DNA of 16,625 bases from CAYXOX01 sp964466745. GTDB lineage: Bacteria; Pseudomonadota; Alphaproteobacteria; Rhodobacterales; Rhodobacteraceae. The notes beneath the pieces were generated by a model. The model ran no database searches and was not told where the DNA came from. It saw only the letters and a list, made by a program, of their open reading frames with translations. Shown here in pieces: positions 6,618 through 13,108 of this stretch. The translations under genes and the position numbers were made by a program. The stretch lies in assembly GCA_964466745.1 (NCBI GenBank), contig CAYXOX010000056.1, positions 1 to 16,625 of the forward strand. The letters run 5' to 3'. Position 1 is the stretch's first letter; each line of letters opens with the position of its first letter.

Positions 6618-6838
6618 CGCGGCCTCCAAGCCGCACCACGGGGAGGAGCGGCCGGGCCGGACGCCAGGCCGGCGGTCCCCGGAGGTGTGGCGGCCGAAGC
6701 CGGCGCCCCCCGTGGCGTGGACCTCGGGGCTACCCGCCCCGCGGGACGCGGCCAGGCGCGCAGAGCCGCTGACAGGAACGCGCCGTAAGCCAATGCTTAA
6801 AGTGGATATTGTCCGGGTTTGCCCCCGGCCTCCCGCGC
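6618..6838. other. Convergent intergenic gap between MFS gene and hflX
   Basis: This stretch holds no gene. At about 6676-6700 on the plus strand, TCCCCGGAGGT followed by GGCCGAAG resembles a decayed tail of the stem-loop element seen at 2916-2965. A stem CCGGG/CCCGG at 6813-6828 lies just after the hflX stop and could act as its terminator, though no U-tract follows. A small AT-richer palindrome, TAAGC-CAAT-GCTTA, is at 6786-6799. Confidence 0.4.
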
Positions 6839-8110
6839 TCACAGCCGGGCGAAACGGGCCTTCTGGCGCTCCGTCCAGCGCACGTCCAGATCGAGCCCGG
6901 AGTCGCCGCGGGTCTCGGCTGTCACCACGCCCTCGTCGTAGAGCCAGGCCCTGCGGCGGCCGTCGCCGAAGCCGAGGTGCACGGTGGAGGCATGGCGGGC
7001 TTCGCTGACCGCCTCGGCGATCCGTGCCACCAGCGCGTCCACCCCCTCGCCGGTGAGCGCCGAGACCGTCACGATCCCCGGCTTGCGCGCGGCCTCGGCC
7101 AGCCGCGCGGCGCGGGCCTCGGGATCGAGGCGATCCATCTTGTTCCAGACTTCGATGTTGGGGGTGGTCTCTTCCACGCCGAGGCTTGCAAGCACGCCGG
7201 CGACGTCGGCGGCCTGCTCATCGGTCTCGGTATGGGAGATGTCACGCACGTGCACGATGAGATCGGCGGCGCTCACCTCCTCCAACGTCGCGCGGAAGGC
7301 GGCGACGAGCTCGGTCGGCAGATCGGAGATGAACCCCACCGTATCGGACAGGATCACCTCCGTTCCGCCCTCCAGCGCAACCGCGCGCATGGTCGGGTCC
7401 AGCGTGGCGAAGAGCATGTCCTTCGCCAGCACCTCGGCGCCGGTGAGCCGATTGAAGAGCGTGGATTTTCCCGCGTTGGTGTAGCCCACCAGCGCCACCA
7501 CCGGGTAAGGCACCTTGGCACGCGCCGCCCGGTGAAGCTCCCGGGTGCGCACCACCTTGGCAAGCTGGCGGCGCAGTCGCGTCAGCGCCTCGTCGATGGC
7601 GCGCCTGTCGGCCTCGATCTGGGTCTCGCCCGGCCCGCCGACGAAGCCCAGACCACCGCGCTGCCGCTCGAGGTGGGTCCAGGCCCGCACGAGGCGCGTA
7701 CGCTGGTAGCTGAGCGCCGCCATCTCGACCTGGAGCGTGCCCTCGCGGGTGCGCGCCCGATCCGAGAAGATCTCCAGGATCAGCCCTGTGCGGTCCAGCA
7801 GCTTCACTTTCCAGGCGCGTTCGAGATTGCGCTGCTGGACCGGCGTGACCGGCCCGTCCACGAGCACGAGCCCCACCTCCGCCGCCTCGAAGCGGCGCCC
7901 AAGCTCCTCGATCTTTCCGCTGCCGAAGAGGGTGCCGGGCTGAGCCCTGGGCAGGCGGACTGTCTCGGCGGCGACGATCTCGAGCCCCGGCAGCGCCGCG
8001 GCGAGCGAAACCGCCTCCTCGAGCGCGGCGGCCGGGTCACGCGGTGCACGCGCCCCGGAGATGTCGGGGTGCAGCACGACCGCCCGCATGGCGGACCGGT
8101 CGTCACCCAT
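6839..8110 (-). CDS. hflX: Ribosome-associated GTPase HflX
   Basis: HflX is a translational GTPase that binds the 50S subunit and splits or rescues stalled ribosomes, especially after heat stress. The 423-aa product has the N-terminal HflX domain with PGTLFGSGKIEELG (about 58-71) and the family signature GGLGFVGGPGETQIEADRR (about 152-170). The G domain follows: G1 GYTNAGKS (209-216), G3 DTVGF (256-260) and G4 NKMD (323-326). The final hundred residues complete the G domain (VSALTGEGVD) and a short tail. The start at 8110 lies four bases after the hfq stop, with GAGG inside the end of hfq as ribosome-binding site; M8 (MRAVVLHPD) is a possible alternative. The hfq-hflX pair is conserved in proteobacteria and almost certainly co-transcribed here. 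Confidence 0.96.
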   Translation of the reverse strand: MGDDRSAMRAVVLHPDISGARAPRDPAAALEEAVSLAAALPGLEIVAAETVRLPRAQPGTLFGSGKIEELGRRFEAAEVGLVLVDGPVTPVQQRNLERAWKVKLLDRTGLILEIFSDRARTREGTLQVEMAALSYQRTRLVRAWTHLERQRGGLGFVGGPGETQIEADRRAIDEALTRLRRQLAKVVRTRELHRAARAKVPYPVVALVGYTNAGKSTLFNRLTGAEVLAKDMLFATLDPTMRAVALEGGTEVILSDTVGFISDLPTELVAAFRATLEEVSAADLIVHVRDISHTETDEQAADVAGVLASLGVEETTPNIEVWNKMDRLDPEARAARLAEAARKPGIVTVSALTGEGVDALVARIAEAVSEARHASTVHLGFGDGRRRAWLYDEGVVTAETRGDSGLDLDVRWTERQKARFARL

Positions 8111-8114
8111 GCTT

Positions 8115-8348
8115 TCAGTCCTCGCCGTCGTAGAGGTTGATGGGCTGGGACGGCATCACGGTGGAAATCGCGTGCTTGTAGACGAGCTGGCTTTGGCCGT
8201 CGCGCCGCAACAGCACGCAAAAATTGTCGAACCAGGTGATCACGCCCTGCAGCTTGACCCCGTTGATCAGGAAGATCGTGACCGGAACCTTCGTCTTGCG
8301 AACGTGATTGAGGAAGGCATCCTGCAGGTTTTGTTTGTCCGACGGCAT
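8115..8348 (-). CDS. hfq: RNA chaperone Hfq
   Basis: Hfq is a hexameric Sm-like protein that pairs small RNAs with target mRNAs and affects RNA stability. The 77-aa product is the short alphaproteobacterial type with almost no C-terminal tail. The Sm1 region runs through QDAFLNHVRKTKVPVTIFLINGVKLQGVI, with Q8 and F12 early in the protein; the Sm2 signature is YKHAIST. It has ITWFDNFCVLLRR where many Hfq proteins have an FDxFxxLL pattern. AGAGGGG lies six bases before the ATG, and an A-rich tract lies directly upstream of that. It is followed at four bases by hflX. In phototrophic and other Rhodobacterales, Hfq affects photo-oxidative stress and nitrogen control; that is known from relatives, not shown here. 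Confidence 0.98.
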   Translation of the reverse strand: MPSDKQNLQDAFLNHVRKTKVPVTIFLINGVKLQGVITWFDNFCVLLRRDGQSQLVYKHAISTVMPSQPINLYDGED

Positions 8349-8367
8349 GTCGCGGCCCCTCTAGGCA

Positions 8368-8385
8368 TTTTTTTTCGTTCTCGCC
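8368..8385 (-). promoter_or_regulatory. A-rich tract in hfq leader, possible Hfq autoregulatory site
   Basis: On the minus strand GAGAACGAAAAAAAA runs just upstream of the hfq ribosome-binding site. It can be read as consecutive A-R-N triplets (AAC, GAA, AAA, AAA), the pattern bound by the distal face of Hfq. Hfq is known to repress its own mRNA by leader binding in E. coli; a similar loop here is inferred. Confidence 0.35.
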
Positions 8386-8414
8386 GGTCGGTGCGTTCCG
8401 CGTCCGGCGGCGTT

Positions 8415-8450
8415 TCTCCCCGCGCCAGTATGTCGGCTGGAGAGGGGAGA
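8415..8450. repeat. Interrupted hairpin between trkH and hfq
   Basis: TCTCCCC (8415-8421) pairs with GGGGAGA (8444-8450), and inside it CCAG (8425-8428) pairs with CTGG (8437-8440), leaving a 3x3 internal loop and an 8-base terminal loop. It lies 71 bases after the trkH stop and 67 bases before the hfq start. No U-tract follows on either strand. It may be a trkH 3' end, part of the hfq leader, or a protein-binding palindrome. Confidence 0.4.
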
Positions 8451-8520
8451 TTCCAGAGGCGATCACAGGGGTTTGTCGCGGCATGCCCCGAGGGCGGCCG
8501 CGCGGATCGGCGAGGCCCGG

Positions 8521-10047
8521 TCAGCGGCGCCAGAATTCGGGGTTGAGCAGGGCGATCAGCGCCAGCGTCTCCAGCCGTCCCAGCACCATCGCCGCGGCCA
8601 GCACGGCAAGGGCGGGCTGCGGAAGCGCGGCGTAGGAGATCGGGCTGTCGCCGGCAAACTGGGCAAGCGGCCCGGTGGTGGAAAGCGCCGCCACGGCCAG
8701 AACGGTGGCGCGCGCGAAATCGATTCCGGTGGCCGCCAGAGCCAGCATCGTGCCCGCCACCGAGAGCGCGAAGAGCATGAAGAAGATCCAGGCGATGGTC
8801 GCACCCTCGCGCGGAACGCGGCGCGCCCTGGGGCCCGTCCCGGCCACGAGCGAGGGGTGCACCAGCCTGTCGAGCTCGCGCCGGCCATGCCGGTAGAGCG
8901 CGAAGACGCGCAGGAGCTTCACCCCGCCCGCCGTGGTGCCGACGCCGCCGCCCACGAGCGCGATTCCGACCAGCAGGGTGCCCGGCGTCTCGAGCCCCGA
9001 CCAGCCCCGGGTCGCAACCCAGTCGGCCGAGACGAATCCCGTCGTCGTCAGGAAGCTCACCGTGGTGAAGAGCGCCCCCCAGAACGCCCGCCCCGCCGCC
9101 GCGAGATCCTCCTGCCCGTCGCCTTCGAGGGCGCCGAACCAGTGCCGGAGCATGAGCACGGCCGGCACGAGCAGCGCGACCGCGAGGCCGGCGCGCATCT
9201 CGGGGTCGGCAAGCGCATCGCGCGGCCGGTCGGCCGTGAACGTCCAGCAATAGCTCAGCCGGGTGAGGGCGAACAGGAAGAAGACGAGCAGCAGCGCCTC
9301 CCCCGCCCGCCCCGCAAGCCCGGCATCGAGGCCGCCCACCGGCGAGATGCCGGAGGTCGAGAGCACGGACATCGCGTGGATGGCGGCCACGAAGGGAGCC
9401 TCGCCGAGCGCCACCTGTCCGCCCCAGAGCGCCAGCGTGGCCCCGCCGTAGATCGGGGCGAAGCGAATGGCGAGGCGGCGCACCCGCGTGGCCACGCCGC
9501 GGGTTTCGGCCGGCCGCCCGCCGGGTGCCCCGGTGCGCAGTCCCGTCCCCTGCGCGCGGGCGACCACCTCGAAGCCGCCGAGGCTGAGCGGTGCCAGGAT
9601 GGCGAAGGCCGCCACCCAGCTCATGAAGCCCCCGAGCCAACCCACCAGCCCGCGCCACAGATGCAGCGAGTCGCCGATCAGCGCCGGCACGTCGTAGAGC
9701 GTCGCCCCGGTGGTGGTCAGCGCCGAGACCATCTCGAAATAGGCCCCGAAGTAGCCGCGCAGCGCCTGGCCCTCGTAGAAGGGCACCGCGAGGATGGCGG
9801 GCAGCACGGTGTAGGCGGCGAAAAGGGCAAGAAGCTGGCTGCGCGCGCTCTCGCTCGGCGGGCGCGCCGAGGTGGCCAGCCCGATCAGCGCGGTGACGAT
9901 CGCGAGTAGCACCGCGGAGTAGCCGAAGGCGCGGGCCTGCAGATGGTGTTCCGTGGCCAGGGCATGGAACGCCGGCACCAGCATCAGCGCCGCCGAGAGC
10001 GCCATGAGCTGCACGAAGAGCGGCAGCCGCTCGAGCCCCCGGCTCAC
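8521..10047 (-). CDS. trkH: Trk potassium uptake system membrane subunit TrkH
   Basis: K+-translocating channel-like subunit of the Trk system in the inner membrane, gated by TrkA. The 508-aa product shows the fourfold membrane-pore-membrane plan. The pore segments are SALTTTGAT, SVLSTSGIS, SFLTTTGFV and AALSTTGPL, each with the selectivity-filter glycine (about G114, G233, G337, G459). The intramembrane-loop signature GGGVGTTAGGVKLLR is at about 366-380, and the family-typical GRLE motif is near the C-terminus. The start is GTG at 10047 with GGCGGAAG just upstream; the spacing is short, so an ATG at M15 or M22 is possible but would cut into the first membrane helix. It follows trkA by 43 bases in the same direction, so the two probably form one transcription unit. 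Confidence 0.94.
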   Translation of the reverse strand: MSRGLERLPLFVQLMALSAALMLVPAFHALATEHHLQARAFGYSAVLLAIVTALIGLATSARPPSESARSQLLALFAAYTVLPAILAVPFYEGQALRGYFGAYFEMVSALTTTGATLYDVPALIGDSLHLWRGLVGWLGGFMSWVAAFAILAPLSLGGFEVVARAQGTGLRTGAPGGRPAETRGVATRVRRLAIRFAPIYGGATLALWGGQVALGEAPFVAAIHAMSVLSTSGISPVGGLDAGLAGRAGEALLLVFFLFALTRLSYCWTFTADRPRDALADPEMRAGLAVALLVPAVLMLRHWFGALEGDGQEDLAAAGRAFWGALFTTVSFLTTTGFVSADWVATRGWSGLETPGTLLVGIALVGGGVGTTAGGVKLLRVFALYRHGRRELDRLVHPSLVAGTGPRARRVPREGATIAWIFFMLFALSVAGTMLALAATGIDFARATVLAVAALSTTGPLAQFAGDSPISYAALPQPALAVLAAAMVLGRLETLALIALLNPEFWRR

Positions 10048-10090
10048 CTTCCGCCCCGCCCGACCGGCCTGCTGCGAGCCCCTCCGCGCA

Positions 10091-11467
10091 TCAGTAGAAT
10101 TCGATCGAGACCTGCAGCAGCCGCTCGACCTCGGGCACGTCCGCGGCCAGCGCGAACATCACGATGATGTCGCCCTCGTCGATCCGGGTGCCGCCCTCGG
10201 GCTTCACCAGCTTGCGGTCCTTCATCACCGCCCCCACGAGCACGCCCTCGGGAAAGTCGATGTCGCGGATGCGCTGCCCGGCGATGGGCGAGGTGGACAT
10301 CACCCGCGCCTCGATCACCTCGGCCTCGGCATCGCCGATGGAATACACCATCCGCACCTGGCCCTGCCGCACATGGCGCAGGATCGAGCTGACGGTCGTG
10401 GCCCGCGGGTTGATGTAGGCGTCGATCCCGAGCGGCTTCATCAGCGGCACGAGGGTGGGATCGTTCACGAGGCAGATCGCCATGGGGCAGCCCTGGCTCT
10501 TGGCGCGCACGGCGGCCAGCAGGTTCGTCTTGTCGTCGTCGGTCACCGTAAGGACGGCGTCGGCCCGCTCGATGCCGGCCTCCTTCAGGAGCGCCGCATC
10601 GAGCCCGTCGCCGTTGAGCACGATGGTGCGTTCGAGCGCGTCGGCGGCGCGCTCGGCGCAGGCGCGGCTGCGCTCGATCACCTTGGCGCGCACCCGCTCG
10701 GTGCGGGCCTCGAGCGCCGTGGCCACGGCCAGGCCCACGTTGCCGCCGCCGATGATGACGATCCGCTCCTGCTTGCGCTGGGTCTTGCCGAAGATCTCCA
10801 GCGCGCGCGCCATGTCCTCGGTGTTGCAGAAAAGGTAGGCGTCGTCCCCGGGAAAGAGCTGGTCCTGCGCCTCCGGGGCGAAGAGCTGCCCGTCGCGGCG
10901 AACGCCCACCACGATGGCGCGCAGGGTCGAGAAGAGATCGGTCAGCTGCCGGAGGGGGGTGTTGATCACCGGGCAGTCCTCGTCGATGGCGATGCCCACG
11001 AGCTGGGCGCGCCCCTCGAGGAAGCTCTCGGTATCGAAGGCCGCCGGCGCGGCGAGCCGGTGCAGCGCAGCCTCGGCCACCTCCTTTTCCGGCGAGATCA
11101 CCACGTCGATGGGAAGATGATCGCGGCGGTAGAGATCGGCGTAGATCGCCTCGAGATAGCTGCGCGAGCGCAACCGCGCGATCTTGCGCTTGATCGCGAA
11201 GACGGAGTGGGCCACCTGGCAGGTGACCATGTTCACCTCGTCGGAATGGGTGGCCGCGATGATCATGTCCGCGTCCTTCGCCCCCGCCCGGTCGAGCACG
11301 TCGGGATAGCTGGCGAAGCCGGCGATGCCCTGGACGTCCAGGCTCTCGGTGGCGCGGCGCACGAGATCGGCGTTGCTGTCCACCACCGTCACGTCGTTGC
11401 GCTCGCCCGAAAGATGGCGGGCGATCTGCCAGCCCACCTGTCCGGCGCCGCAGATGATCACCTTCAT
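10091..11467 (-). CDS. trkA: Trk potassium uptake regulatory subunit TrkA
   Basis: Cytoplasmic NAD(H)/ATP-binding RCK protein that gates TrkH. The 458-aa product has the usual duplicated layout. The first Rossmann RCK_N starts at residue 1 with IICGAGQVGWQIA (GxGxxG at 7-12) and has the acidic D30 after the second strand (VVDSN). A first RCK_C (about 140-220) follows, then a second RCK_N with IVIIGGGNVGLAVA (about 236-249) and IERS, and a second RCK_C near 370-455. The start at 11467 has GGAGG five bases upstream. It precedes trkH directly. It lies 214 bases downstream of ntrX; that gap contains repeat copy C, so it may have its own promoter rather than depend on the ntr transcript. Confidence 0.96.
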   Translation of the reverse strand: MKVIICGAGQVGWQIARHLSGERNDVTVVDSNADLVRRATESLDVQGIAGFASYPDVLDRAGAKDADMIIAATHSDEVNMVTCQVAHSVFAIKRKIARLRSRSYLEAIYADLYRRDHLPIDVVISPEKEVAEAALHRLAAPAAFDTESFLEGRAQLVGIAIDEDCPVINTPLRQLTDLFSTLRAIVVGVRRDGQLFAPEAQDQLFPGDDAYLFCNTEDMARALEIFGKTQRKQERIVIIGGGNVGLAVATALEARTERVRAKVIERSRACAERAADALERTIVLNGDGLDAALLKEAGIERADAVLTVTDDDKTNLLAAVRAKSQGCPMAICLVNDPTLVPLMKPLGIDAYINPRATTVSSILRHVRQGQVRMVYSIGDAEAEVIEARVMSTSPIAGQRIRDIDFPEGVLVGAVMKDRKLVKPEGGTRIDEGDIIVMFALAADVPEVERLLQVSIEFY

Positions 11468-11603
11468 GGCGCCCTCCGGGAAGCCCGGCCCCTCAAGTGG
11501 CAGCTTGGCCCGCGCGCGTCAATCGCCCGCCGCGTCCGCGCCCGCGTCCCGGCCGCCCGCGCGGCGCGCAGAGCCGCCGCCGCGCCACATGGCCCCCGCC
11601 CTC

Positions 11604-11653
11604 CACTTTGGCCCCGAAATACCTCGGGGAGCGCGAGGGGCGGCGCCCCTCGC
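11604..11653 (-). repeat. Stem-loop repeat element, copy C (3' of ntrX)
   Basis: On the minus strand a perfect 9-bp stem GCGAGGGGC / GCCCCTCGC with a 3-base loop (11633-11653) is followed by GCTCCCCGAGGTATTT and GGCCAAAGTG (down to 11604). The stem arms are identical to copy A, and the 29-base tail differs from it at only two or three bases. It starts 29 bases after the ntrX stop, on the ntrX strand, and 137 bases before trkA, so it could end or attenuate the ntr transcript. Confidence 0.7.
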
Positions 11654-11681
11654 TTCGCGACGGCCGGTACCGCGCGGGTCC

Positions 11682-13100
11682 TCAGCCTGCCTCGCGGGCG
11701 GCGCGGGCCTCCTCGATATGGGCCACGCGGCTGCCGGCCTTCGAGGAGGTCACCACCCCCAGCGACTTCAGCTTGCGGTGGAGCGCCGACCGCTCCATTC
11801 CCACGAAGCTGGCGGTGCGGCTGATGTTGCCGCCGAACCGGTTGATCTGGGTGAGCAGGTACTCGCGCTCGAACAGCTCGCGGGCCTCGCGCAGCGGCAG
11901 CGTGGCCAGCCCGCCGGACAGCACAACCCTGTCCTCGCCCGCGGGGGCCTCCTCGCCGGCGGGCAGCTCGCGCGCCTCGATCGGGCCGCCGCCCTCGCCG
12001 AGGATCAGAACCCGCTCGATCACGTTGCGCAGCTGGCGCACGTTGCCCGGCCAGGCCATGGTCTGCAGCAGCGCCGCGGCCTCTTCCGACAGCGCCCGGC
12101 GCGGAAGCCCCTGCTCGGTGTTGAACTGGGCGACGAAATGCTCGGCCAGCAGCGGGATGTCCTCGCGGCGCTCGGCCAGCGCGGGAATCGCGATGGGCAC
12201 CACGTTGAGCCGGTGGAAGAGCTCCTGCCGGAAGCGCCCGGCGGCCGCCTCGGCCTCGAGATCGCGCGAGGTGGAAGAAATCACCCGGAGGTCCACGCGC
12301 ACCTTGTCGCTGCCGCCGACACGCTGGAACTGCTGGTCCACGAGCACGCGCAGGATCTTCGATTGCGTGCCCGGCGGCATGTCGGCGACCTCGTCGAAGT
12401 AGATCACCCCGCCATGGGCCTCCTCCAGAAGCCCCGGCTCGATCCCGCGCTCGGACGTCTCGCGCCCGAAGAGCACCTCCTCCATGCGCTCGGGCGCGAT
12501 CGACGCCGAGTTGACGATGACGAAGGGCGCCCCGGCCCTGGCGGAGTTCTGGTGGATGAAGCGCGCGGCGACCTCCTTGCCGGCGCCGGACGGGCCGGTG
12601 AGCATCACGCGCCCGTTGGAGCGGGTGACCTTCTCGAGCTGGCCGCGCAGCGCCCGGAAGGCGGCGGAGGCCCCCACCATCTCGGCGGCGATTACGTCCT
12701 TGCGTCGAAGCTCCATGTTCTCGCGGCGCAGGCGCGCGGTTTCCATTGCGCGCCGGATGACGACGAGCAGCTGGTCGATGTTGAACGGCTTCTCGATGAA
12801 GTCGTAGGCGCCCTGCTTGATCGCCGCGACGGCAATCTCGATGTTGCCGTGGCCGGAGATGATGACCACGGGGATGCCCGGGTTGTCGCGACGAACGCAT
12901 TTGAGGATGTCGATACCGTCCATCCGGCTGTCCTTCAGCCAGATGTCGAGGATGATGAGCGAAGGCGGCGCCGCGTTGATCTCGGCCATGGCCTCGTCGG
13001 AGCTGCCGGCAAGCCGCGTCGCATAGCCTTCGTCGGTAAGTATGTCTCCGATCAGTTCGCGGATGTCGCGCTCGTCGTCTACGATCAGGATGTCGCCCAT
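11682..13100 (-). CDS. ntrX: NtrX response regulator lacking the GAFTGA loop
   Basis: Response regulator partner of NtrY, linked in alphaproteobacteria to nitrogen metabolism, redox sensing and cell envelope control. The 472-aa product has a receiver domain (1-120, acidic D8/D9, phosphoacceptor D52 in IILDIWL, K104 in FIEKPF). The AAA+ domain has Walker A GPSGAGKE (169-176) and Walker B VIYFDEV (232-238), and the domain also carries MAWPGNVRQLRNVIER. A Fis-type HTH near 410-445 contains GGNISRTASFVGMERSALHRKL. Between VLFGRE and GLLEEAHGG there are only about eight residues where sigma-54 activators carry the GAFTGA loop, so contact with sigma-54 is not expected. The start at 13100 has GAGG seven bases upstream. 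It follows ntrY by eight bases. The C-terminal tail of about 20 residues is Ala/Arg-rich. Confidence 0.95.
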   Translation of the reverse strand: MGDILIVDDERDIRELIGDILTDEGYATRLAGSSDEAMAEINAAPPSLIILDIWLKDSRMDGIDILKCVRRDNPGIPVVIISGHGNIEIAVAAIKQGAYDFIEKPFNIDQLLVVIRRAMETARLRRENMELRRKDVIAAEMVGASAAFRALRGQLEKVTRSNGRVMLTGPSGAGKEVAARFIHQNSARAGAPFVIVNSASIAPERMEEVLFGRETSERGIEPGLLEEAHGGVIYFDEVADMPPGTQSKILRVLVDQQFQRVGGSDKVRVDLRVISSTSRDLEAEAAAGRFRQELFHRLNVVPIAIPALAERREDIPLLAEHFVAQFNTEQGLPRRALSEEAAALLQTMAWPGNVRQLRNVIERVLILGEGGGPIEARELPAGEEAPAGEDRVVLSGGLATLPLREARELFEREYLLTQINRFGGNISRTASFVGMERSALHRKLKSLGVVTSSKAGSRVAHIEEARAAREAG

Positions 13101-13108
13101 GGTGTCCT

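Noticed and set aside
6785..6820. AT-richer patch (GCTTAAAGTGGATATT) as a promoter
   Set aside because: It lies between two convergent genes and would only drive antisense RNA into hflX; no acceptable -35 is visible.
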